Shown: positions 44,280 to 53,793 of the stretch, piece by piece
How the letters are laid out: each line of letters begins with the position of its first letter
How positions within the stretch are numbered: the stretch's first letter is position 1
Assembly: GCF_031127875.1 (NCBI RefSeq)
Contig: NZ_JARXIA010000001.1
Coordinates: 558,001-622,000 of the forward strand
DNA: 64,000 bases
From: Pelagicoccus sp. SDUM812005
GTDB taxonomy: Bacteria; Verrucomicrobiota; Verrucomicrobiia; Opitutales; Opitutaceae
Reading direction: 5' to 3'
Position numbers and translations under genes: made by a program
The notes under the pieces: generated by a model
Told to the model about the DNA's origin: nothing
What the model saw: only the letters and a program-made list of their open reading frames with translations
Database searches by the model: none

Positions 44280-45479
44280 TTACAGCTTCTTGGTAGCGTA
44301 GCGGAGAGCGGCTTCGATGCGCTCGAAGTCTTCGTCGGTGTGCCGGGCGGAAATCGCGGTGCGGACCAGGTCCTTGCCGGGCGGGACGCCGGGCGCGGTG
44401 GAGATCACGGTGAAGATTCCTTTTTCCCGCAGGTGCTTCCAGAAGTAGTAGGCGCGTTCGCGGTCGCCGAGGACGATGGGGACGGCGGGCGTTTCGCTTT
44501 CCCAGGTATCGAGTCCGAGCTCTTGGAGCAGGTCCTTGTAGCGCTGTGTATTGGCCCAGAGCCGTTCGTTCCATTCGGGCTCCTCTTGCATGACTTGCAA
44601 GGCGGCGCGGGCGCAGGCCGCCTGCATGGGGCTGATGGCGGCGCTGAAGATGGATTGCTTGCAGTGGGTGCGGAGAAATTCGATGGCGTTGGCGTCTCCG
44701 GCGACGAAGCCGCCCGTGCTGGCTAGGGACTTGGAGAGGCTGCCGGCGATGACGTCCACTTTTTCGGTGAGACCGAAGTAGTTGGCGGTGCCGCGTCCTT
44801 GTTTTCCCAATACGCCGAGTCCGTGGGCGTCGTCGAGGGAGATGAAGCATTGGTGCTCCTGGGCGATTTCGACGAATTCGGGAAGGGCGGCGATGTGCCC
44901 TTCCATGGAGTAGATGCCTTCGATGGAGAGGAGTTTGGGCGCTTGCGGGTCGAGTTGCTCGAGCAGGGTCCGGAGCCGGTCGGGATTGTTGTGGCTGAAG
45001 CGCTCGACTTCGGCCATGGAGAGACGGATGCCGTCCCAGATGCTGGAGTGGAGGTTTTTGTCGGCGAGAATGATGTCGCCGCGTTGGGCGAAGCCGGTGA
45101 TGGACGCCATGCAGGCGAGGTAGCCGGCGGCGAAGACATGGCAGGATTCCTTACCTAGGAAAGCGGCGAGTTCCGCTTCGAGCTCGCGGTGGAAGCCGCG
45201 GCCGCCGTTGGCGGAACGGGCCCCCATGGTGCCGCTGCCCCATTTTTCGAGGGCGGCCTTTCCCGCTGCCACGACTTTAGGGTGTTGGGAAAGTCCGAGG
45301 TACTCGTTGCTTGCGAGCATGACTAGTTCCTGGCCGTCTATGGTGATGCGGGTTCCGCTTTGGCCTTCCGCGATTTCGTAGTAGAGGTCGTACTTTTGGC
45401 GGAGCGTGGTGAGCTTGTCGTCCTCGCAGCGGAGGGCGATGGGGTTGCGAGCTTTTGAGTTGAGGAACTTGCGGATCAT
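44280..45479 (-). CDS. Alpha-oxoamine synthase family PLP enzyme
   Basis: A 399-residue PLP enzyme of the family that includes KBL, BioF and serine palmitoyltransferase. It has GSGTMGARSANGG around residue 85, SLDDAHGLGVLG (aspartate of the cofactor site), and the Schiff-base lysine in AGSLSKSLASTGGF. It condenses an acyl-CoA with an amino acid. The N-terminal approx. 50 residues (RKFLNSKARNPIA) and the terminal RTAISARHTDEDFERIEAAL resemble serine palmitoyltransferase-like members, so sphingolipid or capsular-lipid synthesis is possible; BioF is not favoured by context. The ATG at 45479 is the start of homology. It lies 79 bp after a GT2 gene. Confidence 0.82.
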   Translation of the reverse strand: MIRKFLNSKARNPIALRCEDDKLTTLRQKYDLYYEIAEGQSGTRITIDGQELVMLASNEYLGLSQHPKVVAAGKAALEKWGSGTMGARSANGGRGFHRELEAELAAFLGKESCHVFAAGYLACMASITGFAQRGDIILADKNLHSSIWDGIRLSMAEVERFSHNNPDRLRTLLEQLDPQAPKLLSIEGIYSMEGHIAALPEFVEIAQEHQCFISLDDAHGLGVLGKQGRGTANYFGLTEKVDVIAGSLSKSLASTGGFVAGDANAIEFLRTHCKQSIFSAAISPMQAACARAALQVMQEEPEWNERLWANTQRYKDLLQELGLDTWESETPAVPIVLGDRERAYYFWKHLREKGIFTVISTAPGVPPGKDLVRTAISARHTDEDFERIEAALRYATKKL

Positions 45480-45558
45480 GGGATCGGGAAAGGTCGGCGG
45501 CCGGTGGATTGGCGGTGGAGCTTGCGCGCTTGCCGCGGTAACTGAAGGCAAAAGCGAG

Positions 45559-46410
45559 TCAGGAACGAAGTCGCAGCAGTATGAGGAGGGCTCGGGCGGC
45601 GAGTCGCGGGTTCATGCGCCACCAATAGCGGGCGTAGCGGCGAAAGTATTCCCGGGGCCACTCTTTGCGGCCGTAGCGGGCGGCGTGCTGGGCCCAGCGC
45701 TGGCGGAAGATTTCGGTGTTGCGGTCGTTGTGGTTGTTGCGGCCGGGGGAGACGCTGATGTGGTGGCGGATCACGCTCTGGAGGGCGACGTAGAGTCGGT
45801 AGCCGCGGCTTTTGAGTTTCAGGGAAAGGTCTACGTCCTCGCTGCCGTTGCGGTAGGCTTCGTCGAATCCGCCCACCTGGAAAAAGGTTTCCTTGCGGAT
45901 GGCGAGGCAAGCGGCGGTGACGGCGTTTCGCTCGATGAGGGTTCCGGCCGGCGGGTGTCGGCGGTTCTTGTGGGCGTGGGTGGGCAGGCCTTCTAGGTCG
46001 AAGAAGATTCCGGCGTGGTCGACGAGGCCGCTGGCGTAGTTTCGCTGCACGTTTCCAACGGCGCCGGCCTGGGGCGCGGACTGGAGGGCGTCGAGGAGAG
46101 GGGGGAGCCAGCCTGGCGCGAATTCGAGGTCGTTGTTGACGAAGAGCAGGATTTCGTGCCGGGCGGCGGCGGCGGCCTTGTTGTTAGAAGCGGCGAATCC
46201 GAGGTTGCTCGCGTTGGCGAGGAGGGTGATTTCAGGGCGTGGGGCGAGGGTTCGGAGGAAGGCTGGGGTCCCGTCGCTGGAGGCGTCGTCGATGAGGACC
46301 AGCTGGTGGGCGGGCAGGTCGACCGTCGCTTCAAGGCTGCTCAACATCGCCCGCGTGTGAGGCAGGCAGTTGTGCAGCGAGGAGATGAAGGTGACGGGAG
46401 GAAGCGACAT
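45559..46410 (-). CDS. Family 2 glycosyltransferase
   Basis: A 283-residue GT-A transferase. Motifs are LVLIDDASSDGTPAFL, the DxD-like VNNDLEFAPGW, and GGFDEAYRNGSEDVDLSLKL. The ED pair and following basic C-terminus are typical of rhamnosyl- or other sugar-transferring GT2s on cell-surface glycans. The ATG at 46410 starts the homology; a longer frame upstream is low-complexity. The terminal arginine-rich tail (RRYARYWWRMNPRL) may attach to the membrane. It sits between ispA and the oxoamine synthase, all minus strand. Confidence 0.88.
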   Translation of the reverse strand: MSLPPVTFISSLHNCLPHTRAMLSSLEATVDLPAHQLVLIDDASSDGTPAFLRTLAPRPEITLLANASNLGFAASNNKAAAAARHEILLFVNNDLEFAPGWLPPLLDALQSAPQAGAVGNVQRNYASGLVDHAGIFFDLEGLPTHAHKNRRHPPAGTLIERNAVTAACLAIRKETFFQVGGFDEAYRNGSEDVDLSLKLKSRGYRLYVALQSVIRHHISVSPGRNNHNDRNTEIFRQRWAQHAARYGRKEWPREYFRRYARYWWRMNPRLAARALLILLRLRS

Positions 46411-46505
46411 TTGCGGGAGCGTTCTGCGGTCGGGATTTGCTCGTCGCGTCGCGGCGTGTCGCGGGCGACAGCCTTGCTGCGGAGAACTGGGAACCGGGAG
46501 TGGCC

Positions 46506-47384
46506 TCAATTGAGGCGGTTTTCGAGGTAGCTGGCGAGGCCGACGAGGAATTCGGTGTCGCCAGGCAAGGTCGAGCAGATGCGGATGGCCTCTTGGGTGC
46601 GGGCGTGGGCGAGCTCGCGGGACTTTTCCAGTCCGTGGAGCTTTACGTAGGTCGTCTTGTCCAGTTCGGCGTCGGAGCCGATGCTCTTGCCCATGGTTTC
46701 TTCGTCGCTGGTCGCGTCGAGGATGTCGTCGATGATTTGGAAGGAGATGCCGATTTCCCGTCCGTAGGCTCGAAAGGCGGCGAGCTGGTCGTCGCTGGCG
46801 CCGCCGATGGTGCCGCCCATGACGAGGCAGCATTCGATGAGGGCGGAGGTTTTATTGAGGTGGATGAAGTTGAGGGTGTCCTCGGAGAGGGGGGCGCCTT
46901 CGCCGAGGATGTCTTCCATTTGCCCGCCGATGAGGCGTTCGCTGCCGGCGGTTTCGCCGAGTTCCGCGACCAGCTTGGCGCAGATTTCCGGCGCGGCGGC
47001 GTAGTGGCGGGCTAGGAGCTGGAAGGCGTAGGTGAGCAAGGCGTCGCCTGCCAGGACGGCGGTCGCCTCGTCGAACTGCTTATGGCTGGTGGGCTTGCCG
47101 CGTCGCAGGTCGGCGTTGTCAATGGAGGGAAGGTCGTCGTGGATGAGGGAGTAGGTGTGCAGGCTTTCCACAGCGATTGCGGCCGGCATGGGGTTGAGCT
47201 TGCTGGCGAAGAGGCTGTGGGCGGCCAGGACGAGCACGGGGCGTAGGCGCTTCCCCCCGGCCCGCATGCTGTAGAGCATGGCTTCGTGGATGCGGCTGGG
47301 TCGTGTTCCCGCTGCGGGTAGGTATTGCTCTACAGCAGATTCAACTTCGCTTTGGTAGGCTCGTAATTTCTCTTTGAACTCCAT
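46506..47384 (-). CDS. ispA: Polyprenyl (farnesyl/geranyl) diphosphate synthase
   Basis: A 292-residue trans-prenyltransferase joining isopentenyl diphosphate to an allylic diphosphate. The first aspartate motif is HDDLPSIDNADLRRG, a DDx4D type with Asn where most have Asp, and the second is FQIIDDILDATSD. Conserved MRAGGKRLRP, GKPTSHKQF and KTTYVKLHG are present. The size and bacterial-type FARM fit farnesyl diphosphate synthase (IspA); geranylgeranyl or geranyl synthases cannot be excluded. It heads the run with GT2 and the oxoamine synthase. Confidence 0.92.
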   Translation of the reverse strand: MEFKEKLRAYQSEVESAVEQYLPAAGTRPSRIHEAMLYSMRAGGKRLRPVLVLAAHSLFASKLNPMPAAIAVESLHTYSLIHDDLPSIDNADLRRGKPTSHKQFDEATAVLAGDALLTYAFQLLARHYAAAPEICAKLVAELGETAGSERLIGGQMEDILGEGAPLSEDTLNFIHLNKTSALIECCLVMGGTIGGASDDQLAAFRAYGREIGISFQIIDDILDATSDEETMGKSIGSDAELDKTTYVKLHGLEKSRELAHARTQEAIRICSTLPGDTEFLVGLASYLENRLN

Positions 47385-47430
47385 CTTAAATGTGCGTATT
47401 ACAGGCAGTTAAAGAACCAAAGCATCCGGA

Positions 47431-48015
47431 ATGCCCACAATCGAGCAAGTATCTAAACGAGTCTTTTCAGACAATAATTGGCTTAAGAAGTGCGCCCTTG
47501 GCGGAGTTCTTAGCTTGATCCCGATCGTGAACATCCTCGCTCTCGGCTATCTCTACCGCATTTTCCTGCAAGGTCGCAGCGAAAAGGGGATCTCGCTGCC
47601 CGAGTGGGACGACTTCAAGAACCTCTTTCTCGACGGCCTGCGTTTCTTGGTGGTGGGTTTGATCTTCGCGGTGCTGCCCATCGCGGTGGTGACGCTTTGC
47701 GCGGAGATCGCGTTTGACGGGATGATCGCGAGCATACCGCTGATTCCGGTGCTGTTCATGGCGGGGCCTTTGATGAGCGCGGCCCTGTACCTGTATTCGG
47801 TGAAGCAGGACATTTCGGACTGCTTCAACGTGGAGGCCTTGAGCATCATGCTCAAGAAGGCTGCCATTAGCTACACGGTTCCGACCTTGGCCTATTTGGG
47901 GCTGTGCATGTTGGGGCTGGTGTTGCTTCCGTTTCCCTTTTTCTTCGGAGGCGTCTTTTATTTTTACCTGATGGGCTGCGCCTTCAAGGACCTCGAGAAT
48001 CGATCCCGCAAGTAG
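47431..48015 (+). CDS. DUF4013 domain membrane protein
   Basis: A 194-residue membrane protein with about four hydrophobic segments (residues 22-43, 70-95, 100-120 and 150-180). The start TIEQVSKRVFSDNNWLKKCALGGVLSLIPIVN is the signature of the DUF4013 family. Function unknown, possibly a membrane component. It is divergent from ispA across 46 bp and precedes a lipoprotein-like gene by 21 bp. Confidence 0.85.
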   Translation: MPTIEQVSKRVFSDNNWLKKCALGGVLSLIPIVNILALGYLYRIFLQGRSEKGISLPEWDDFKNLFLDGLRFLVVGLIFAVLPIAVVTLCAEIAFDGMIASIPLIPVLFMAGPLMSAALYLYSVKQDISDCFNVEALSIMLKKAAISYTVPTLAYLGLCMLGLVLLPFPFFFGGVFYFYLMGCAFKDLENRSRK

Positions 48016-48036
48016 CCTGAAAACACTTTTCCTTGT

Positions 48037-48717
48037 ATGAAAAAGATAACTCCAAAGGAACCTAAGCTTTCCACGCTCATCCTCACCGCTTCTTCCGGTA
48101 TCATGCTCGGGGCGCTGTTGGGCGTGTCGCTGTTATTGTCGCGACCGGTCAATACGGTTTCCAGCGTGCCGGACGAATCCCTCCTGTCCAAGCCTGGCAA
48201 CTACAACACTTATTACCGTCCGGGGAGCGTGGATCCTGCGGAGTCGGCGAATTTGCGCAGCGGAACAGGGCGGATCAAGCGCCGCTCGCCGGGGCCGGTT
48301 TCCTTCAGCCAGGGCGAGGTAAACTATTTCTTCAAGAGCTTGTCCTTTGGCGAGCCGGTGGGCGAGGCGAAGGACGAAGGCGCCAAGGTGGGCCCGTTTA
48401 ACGTGAGGATGGAGGGCGACCAAATCTTTGCTTCGATCAAGATAGTGGTCGATCCCAACGGCAGTCCCTTCGAGATTTTGGCGCTGGCGAATGTGGGCTT
48501 CGAGAATACGGACGAAGGTCCGGAGTTTAAGGTCAATAGCCTGCGTATCAATTCCCTGCCGGTGCCGGGCATGGCGGGGCTGATTTCTTCGATGATCGAA
48601 TCGAAGATTGCGCAGACGCCATGGCCTGAGGAGGTGCTCGAGATGTGGGAAAACATACGAGCGATCCATGTGGAGTCAGGAAAGCTGATTACCGAAGTCG
48701 GCTTACGCCGCGCTTAG
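48037..48717 (+). CDS. Hypothetical membrane-anchored protein
   Basis: A 226-residue protein with an N-terminal membrane anchor or signal (residues about 13-35, ILTASSGIMLGALLGVSLLL) and then an acidic/basic linker. The C-terminal part (residues 90-220) has alternating strands, resembling a soluble envelope domain with two repeats of beta-alpha type. No homologue I recognise. It is 21 bp downstream of the DUF4013 gene and 52 bp upstream of murJ, on one transcript, which suggests an envelope role. Confidence 0.65.
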   Translation: MKKITPKEPKLSTLILTASSGIMLGALLGVSLLLSRPVNTVSSVPDESLLSKPGNYNTYYRPGSVDPAESANLRSGTGRIKRRSPGPVSFSQGEVNYFFKSLSFGEPVGEAKDEGAKVGPFNVRMEGDQIFASIKIVVDPNGSPFEILALANVGFENTDEGPEFKVNSLRINSLPVPGMAGLISSMIESKIAQTPWPEEVLEMWENIRAIHVESGKLITEVGLRRA

Positions 48718-48769
48718 ATTTTGGATACGAGGCGGATCTCGATTTCGAAGAAGGGTTCGCTTTGAGCTA

Positions 48770-50290
48770 ATGGCAGCGCTTGTCAAACGTATCGGGCTGG
48801 TATCCGCCTTCACCATGCTCTCCCGCGTAGTCGGTCTCTTGAGGGACATGGCTACGAGCTACATGCTGGGCGCGTCGGTTTGGAACTCGGCCTTCATCAC
48901 GGCCTTTACCTTGCCGAACCTCTTTCGCCGGCTGCTTGGGGAAGGGGCCTTGACGGCGGCCTTGATGCCGAATCTGAGCGAGGAGCTGGAGGAACGCGGT
49001 CGGGAAGCGGTGCACGAATTGGTCAACAAATCCTTGAGTTGGCTGGTGCTGATTTGCCTAGGAATCACTGTCCTGGTATTGGCTGGATTGGAGCTCGTTC
49101 AGAACTGGGACGTATCGGAAAAGTGGAGACTGGCCGCGAACCTCGGCCAAATCGTTTTTCCTTACGTGCTTTTAATCTGCGTAGCGGCGATTTTGTCGGC
49201 AGCGTTGAATCTCTTTTCCCGCTTCGGGATTCCAGCTCTGACGGCGGTCTGGTTGAATACTTCAATCGTGCTTTCTTTGGGGATCGCGGGTTGGTATCTG
49301 GGAGGAGACCTGCGGACGAAAACCTATTGGCTTTGCGGGGGCGCCATGGTGGGCGGTACGCTGCAAATGCTGGTGCCCGCTTTCGCTTTGGCGAAGGAAG
49401 GGTGGCGGCCGCGTTTCGATCTCGGGATATCGCCGCGCGTCAAGGAGGTCGCCCTTCTGACGCTGCCGGGGATTTTTGGAGCGGCGGTTTTCCAGATCAA
49501 TATCATGATGAGCCGCGGCTTGGCGTTTTCGGTGAACGACGCTGCGGCCTCTTTGCTGTATTATGCGAATCGCTTGGTGGAGCTGCCGGTGGGCGTTTTC
49601 GCGATCGCGATTTCCACGGTGGTCTTTCCAAGCCTGACGGCAGCGGTGGCGGGAAAGCGGATGGACGAGTTTTCGAAAACCTATCGGCGCGGGATTCTGC
49701 TCTGCCTTTTGATGGCGGTGCCGTCGGCAGTGGGGCTTTGCTCCTTGGCTCCTGAGATTATTGGCCTGCTTTTCGAGCGGGGGCTTTTTTCCGATAGCGA
49801 CACCAGCGCCACGGTGCCCTTGGTCTGGGTGTTTGCGATCGGCATGCCGTTCTACTCTTTCGTTTCGGTGGAAACGCGAGCCTTCTATTCGCTGAAGGAT
49901 ACCCGAACGCCGGTGCGGGTCGCGGTGGTGGCCTTTGTGGTTAACGTCTGTCTGAGTCTGGTCTTGATGCGCGTTTACGGTGCGGTAGGGCTCGCGGTCG
50001 CCACGAATTTCGCTGCGATCGTACAGTCGGTGATGCTGCACGTGTCGTTAGGTCGCAAAAAATTGGATACAAGCTTGAGGGAGTTGTTTGGGGACGTCTT
50101 CCGCATCGCCGTGGCGGCGGCCTTGATGGGCTTGGCCGTGGTATCGGTTTCAGGCTGGCTATCGACGCGTTGCGGCGATGGTTTGCTGGGGGCTGTTTTC
50201 TTGGTCATGGGGCCGATCCTGGCGGGAATTTTGGTGTACTTCGTAGCGCTGCAGCTGCTGGGAGCCAAGTTGAAGCGACTGCTGAACTAG
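48770..50290 (+). CDS. murJ: Lipid II flippase MurJ
   Basis: A 506-residue polytopic membrane protein of the MOP exporter superfamily with about 14 transmembrane helices. The N-terminal RIGLVSAFTMLSRVVGLLRD and the FRRLLGEGALTAALMP segment are typical of MurJ, which moves lipid II across the inner membrane during peptidoglycan synthesis. Size is normal. It is in a run with envelope-type genes upstream and a flavoprotein gene downstream. Confidence 0.93.
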   Translation: MAALVKRIGLVSAFTMLSRVVGLLRDMATSYMLGASVWNSAFITAFTLPNLFRRLLGEGALTAALMPNLSEELEERGREAVHELVNKSLSWLVLICLGITVLVLAGLELVQNWDVSEKWRLAANLGQIVFPYVLLICVAAILSAALNLFSRFGIPALTAVWLNTSIVLSLGIAGWYLGGDLRTKTYWLCGGAMVGGTLQMLVPAFALAKEGWRPRFDLGISPRVKEVALLTLPGIFGAAVFQINIMMSRGLAFSVNDAAASLLYYANRLVELPVGVFAIAISTVVFPSLTAAVAGKRMDEFSKTYRRGILLCLLMAVPSAVGLCSLAPEIIGLLFERGLFSDSDTSATVPLVWVFAIGMPFYSFVSVETRAFYSLKDTRTPVRVAVVAFVVNVCLSLVLMRVYGAVGLAVATNFAAIVQSVMLHVSLGRKKLDTSLRELFGDVFRIAVAAALMGLAVVSVSGWLSTRCGDGLLGAVFLVMGPILAGILVYFVALQLLGAKLKRLLN

Positions 50291-50332
50291 ACGATTGCGA
50301 TTCTGCCGGCGTCTGCTGTAGTGCTGCGGATT

Positions 50333-51802
50333 ATGGCACGGATTTCGAAGAAACGTCAGCAGGCAACGGAGAAGCTTCTCGAGGCATTGGGCTCGAGGAA
50401 GGTGAAGCTCGAGGGGGACGCGAAGTACATGGCTTCCTTCGATAGCTTGAAGCTGGCTTTCGCATACGATGCCCTCGTGCTGGCTCAGTCCGAAAAGGAT
50501 GTCGGCGCCACGCTGAAGCTTGCTAACGAGTTTGGCGTTCCTGTCACCACCCGCGGAGCTGGAACGTCGCTTACCGGTTCGGCGGCGCCGGTCAAGGGCG
50601 GTTGGGTGCTGGATGTGTCGAAGATGAACCGCATCAAGATCGAGAAGACGAAGTCCATGGCGATCGTCGGGCCTGGAGCGGTGGTGGGGCAAATCCAAGC
50701 CGCGGCGGAGGAGCTCGGGCTCTTTTACCCGCCCGATCCGTCCTCGCTCAAGTACAGCACCATCGGCGGGAATATCGCTTGTAATGCGGGCGGTATGCGC
50801 TGCGCGAAGTATGGCGTGACGCGCGATTTCGTCTTGGCGCTGGAAGGATTTTTGCCGACCGGGGAAAAGGTGTCATGGGGAGGTGAATACAAAAAGTTCG
50901 CAACGGGTTACAACATCCGCGATCTGTGGATCGGTAGCGAAGGGACCTTGGGCGTAGTGACCAAGGCGGTGCTCAGGCTGTTGCCCAAGCCCGAAAAGAA
51001 GTGGACCATCTTGGTCGCCTTCGATTCCGACATAAAGGCTTTGGAAGCGGTTCAGACGCTGTTGGGCGAGGGGCAGAACCCGTCCATTCTGGAATTTCTG
51101 GATAGTAACTCGGTTTATTGCGCGGAAGAGATCGCTGGGGTGAAGCTCTTCGAAGGGCTTTCCTTGAAGCCGCTCCTGCTGGTGGAGTTCGACGGGAATG
51201 CGGCCCAGTTGCGGGCTGACAAGAAGCGGGCCATCGAGTGGGCCACCGCGCATGGTTTGGCCTTCCGCGAAGCCAAGACGGAGAAGGAAACCGAAGTCTT
51301 GTGGTCGGCCCGCCGCGCTTGTTCGCCGGCCATGTTCTCCATGGGCGATTCCAAGATCAACGAAGACATCGTGGTGCCGCTGGAAAGCCAGGCGAAGTTT
51401 GCCCGGTTCTTGAAGCAGATGCAAAAGAAGTGGAAGATCAACGCGCCTACCTTCGGCCATGCGGCGGATGGGAATTTCCACGTGAACATCATGTACACCC
51501 GCAGCGACAAGGAAGAGTGCAAGCGAGCAAAGGGCGCCGTTGCGGACTTGATGAAGAAGGTATGCGAGCTCGGAGGCACCATTTCCGGCGAGCATGGGAT
51601 CGGTTTGGCGAAGACTCCGTTCATGGCGGTGGCCCGCAACGAGGCGGAGATGGGGGCCATGAAGGCGATCAAGAAGGCTCTCGACCCGAACGGGATTTTG
51701 AATCCAGGAAAGATTTTCCAGCCCTACGAGGTTTGGGACAAGACGTTGGAAAAGGTGAAGCTGCCTTGGGACAAAAAGCCGATCTCTGCCCTTAAATCGT
51801 AG
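50333..51802 (+). CDS. FAD-linked oxidase (GlcD-like, D-lactate/glycolate dehydrogenase type)
   Basis: A 489-residue flavoprotein. The FAD-binding PCMH domain has GAGTSLTGSAAPVKGG and NIACNAGGMRCAKYGVTRDF, and the C-terminal cap holds GHAADGNFHVNIMY and GTISGEHGIGL with the conserved histidines of the FAD-oxidase C domain. It oxidises a 2-hydroxyacid such as D-lactate, glycolate or 2-hydroxyglutarate; which one is not clear. No GlcE/GlcF partners are next to it. The ATG at 50333 is the start of homology. It is 42 bp after murJ and 3 bp before the next gene. Confidence 0.88.
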   Translation: MARISKKRQQATEKLLEALGSRKVKLEGDAKYMASFDSLKLAFAYDALVLAQSEKDVGATLKLANEFGVPVTTRGAGTSLTGSAAPVKGGWVLDVSKMNRIKIEKTKSMAIVGPGAVVGQIQAAAEELGLFYPPDPSSLKYSTIGGNIACNAGGMRCAKYGVTRDFVLALEGFLPTGEKVSWGGEYKKFATGYNIRDLWIGSEGTLGVVTKAVLRLLPKPEKKWTILVAFDSDIKALEAVQTLLGEGQNPSILEFLDSNSVYCAEEIAGVKLFEGLSLKPLLLVEFDGNAAQLRADKKRAIEWATAHGLAFREAKTEKETEVLWSARRACSPAMFSMGDSKINEDIVVPLESQAKFARFLKQMQKKWKINAPTFGHAADGNFHVNIMYTRSDKEECKRAKGAVADLMKKVCELGGTISGEHGIGLAKTPFMAVARNEAEMGAMKAIKKALDPNGILNPGKIFQPYEVWDKTLEKVKLPWDKKPISALKS

Positions 51803-51805
51803 CGG

Positions 51806-52483
51806 ATGCAGCAGGTTTCTCCCAAGTACATCGTGCTGGGTGGCTGTATCTTGGCCTTTGGCGCGGCATTCGTGAATGTTGGTTTTCTGTTGAGAACAGG
51901 GGCGTCGGCGAGCCATTTGACGGGCGACCTTTCGCGTTTGGCTTCGGAGTTGCTCCGCGACGATTCAGGTTATCGACACGGTTTCAGTCTCGTAGGGGCG
52001 GCCACCTTGGGGTTCGTGCTGGGGGCGTTCTTTTCGGGGGCGCTGCTTCATCATCCGGAATTGGAAATCGAAAGGCCGTATGGCAGGGTTGTATCAGCGA
52101 TCGGGATACTGCTGGTCGGCTCTTTTTTCTGCGAGCCGATTAGTCCTGTGGCTTCGATCGGCTTGGCAGGCTTGGGGTGCGGGCTGCAGAACGCGATGGC
52201 GAGCAAGTACCGAGGCGCGGTGCTGCGTACGACCCATATGACGGGATTGGTCACGGACCTCGGGATCATGCTGGGGATGCGCTTTCGCGGGCATCGAATC
52301 GAGAGCTGGCGCATTTGGGTTCCGTTTTTCCTTTGCTTATCGTTCTTCGGAGGATCGGTTTGCGGAGCCTTTGCTGTCTTGACCTTCGAGCTGCCTTGGC
52401 TGGCCTTAGCAGGGGGAGCTTACCTGTTGGGTGGCATTTCTTGGAGTCTCGTCAAGAGGCGCTTGGCCCGAAGATCTTCCTAA
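51806..52483 (+). CDS. DUF1275 (YoaK) family membrane protein
   Basis: A 225-residue membrane protein with six or so hydrophobic segments. The GGCILAFGAAFVNVGFLL and HLTGDLSRLASEL and GLGCGLQNAMASKY blocks are those of the DUF1275/YoaK family, proteins of unknown transport or regulatory role. It starts 3 bp after the flavoprotein gene, so is co-expressed. The stop is followed by a strong hairpin terminator. Confidence 0.88.
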   Translation: MQQVSPKYIVLGGCILAFGAAFVNVGFLLRTGASASHLTGDLSRLASELLRDDSGYRHGFSLVGAATLGFVLGAFFSGALLHHPELEIERPYGRVVSAIGILLVGSFFCEPISPVASIGLAGLGCGLQNAMASKYRGAVLRTTHMTGLVTDLGIMLGMRFRGHRIESWRIWVPFFLCLSFFGGSVCGAFAVLTFELPWLALAGGAYLLGGISWSLVKRRLARRSS

Positions 52484-52490
52484 CGCAAAA

Positions 52491-52515
52491 CGCCTCGCTC
52501 CTGAGGAGCGAGGCG
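52491..52515. terminator. Bidirectional terminator between the DUF1275 gene and serC
   Basis: Arms cgcctcgctcc and ggagcgaggcg separated by 3 nt, an 11-bp perfect stem. A-rich flank on the left; the hairpin serves both convergent transcripts. Confidence 0.82.
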
Positions 52516-52546
52516 GTGAAAAGGTGCGGCTGAGTGGCCAGCGGGC

Positions 52547-53698
52547 CTAGCTGCTGGCTTTGACTTCGGCGTAAGCCCAGTCGAGCCAGGGGAGGAGGGC
52601 TTCGATGTCGGCGGTGTCGACGGTGGCGCCTCCCCAGATGCGGAATCCGGTAGGGGCGTCGCGATAGGCTCCGAAGTCGAAGCCAACGCCTTCCGCGTCG
52701 CAGAGGGATACGATCTTCTTCGCTGCGGCCGCTTGTTGGTCGGCCGGCAGGGATGTGAACCATGTATCCGTAATCTTGAGACAGATGGAGGTGTTGGAGC
52801 GGATTGACTTGTCTTCGGCCAGGAACCCTGCCCAGTCGCTTTTCTCTACCCACTTCTCGATGGCTGCGAGGTTTGCGTCGGAGCGCTGGATGAGGGCGGG
52901 AAGGCCGCCGATTTCTTCGGCCCACTTGAGGCCGTCGAGGGCGTCTTCTACGCAGAGCATGGAGACGGTGTTGATGGTGGCGCCGGTGAAAATGTCAGCG
53001 ATGAGCTTGCCGCCCTTGGTGAGGCGGAAGATCTTGGGAAGAGGCCAAGCGGGAGTGTAGGACTCGAGGCGTTCGATGGCGCGCGGACTGAGGATGAGCA
53101 TCCCGTGGGCCGCTTCGCCGCCCATGACCTTTTGCCAGGAGTAGGTAACGACATCGAGTTTCTCCCATGGTAGTTCCATGGCGAATACGGCGGAGGTCGC
53201 GTCGCAGATAGTGAGGCCTTCGCGGTCGTCTGGAATCCAGTCTCCGTTGGGGACTTTGGCGCCGGAGGTGGTGCCGTTCCAGGTGAAGGCGACGTCGTTG
53301 GAGAAGTCGACTTTTGCGAGGTCTGGGATTTCGCCGTAGGCGGCCTCGTGCTTGTTGACGTTTTCGAGCTTAAGCTGCTTGACGACGTCGGTGACCCAAC
53401 CGGAACCGAACGATTCCCAAGCCATCATGTCGACGCCGCGAGCGCCGAGCAGGGACCAGAGAGCCATTTCAACCGCGCCGGTGTCGGATGCGGGGACGAT
53501 GCCGCAGACGTAGCCTTCGGGGAGGTTGAGCAGCTCTTTGGAGCGATCGATTACTTCTTGGATGCGAGCCTTGGCGTTCTTGGCGCGGTGGGATCGGCCG
53601 ACCAACGCGTTATCGAGGGCGGAGAGGCTCCAGCCCGGACGCTTCGAGCAAGGGCCCGATGAGAAGTAAGGACGATTCGGTTTTTTTGCGGGTTTCAT
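52547..53698 (-). CDS. serC: Phosphoserine aminotransferase (SerC, archaeal/alphaproteobacterial type)
   Basis: A 383-residue PLP enzyme that makes phosphoserine from 3-phosphohydroxypyruvate for serine and pyridoxine synthesis. The PLP lysine is in [14 protein letters not shown], and the start [15 protein letters not shown] and the [11 protein letters not shown] segment match the long SerC subtype found in methanogens and alphaproteobacteria rather than the E. coli type. The ATG at 53698 is typical. It is 95 bp downstream of surE and may be co-transcribed with it. Confidence 0.92.
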   Translation of the reverse strand: MKPAKKPNRPYFSSGPCSKRPGWSLSALDNALVGRSHRAKNAKARIQEVIDRSKELLNLPEGYVCGIVPASDTGAVEMALWSLLGARGVDMMAWESFGSGWVTDVVKQLKLENVNKHEAAYGEIPDLAKVDFSNDVAFTWNGTTSGAKVPNGDWIPDDREGLTICDATSAVFAMELPWEKLDVVTYSWQKVMGGEAAHGMLILSPRAIERLESYTPAWPLPKIFRLTKGGKLIADIFTGATINTVSMLCVEDALDGLKWAEEIGGLPALIQRSDANLAAIEKWVEKSDWAGFLAEDKSIRSNTSICLKITDTWFTSLPADQQAAAAKKIVSLCDAEGVGFDFGAYRDAPTGFRIWGGATVDTADIEALLPWLDWAYAEVKASS

Positions 53699-53793
53699 TC
53701 GCGTGTTAGGTTAAAGGAGGGAGCTGTCTAGGGAGCGAGGTGGGGAGTGTCAATCGCAGGAGAGACGAGGCGTGGAATTGGTGGCTGTCGCAA

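Noticed and set aside
44215-44850. Minus-strand open frame overlapping the oxoamine synthase gene
   Set aside because: Arg/His/Pro-rich and out of frame with a clear PLP enzyme; it is a shadow.
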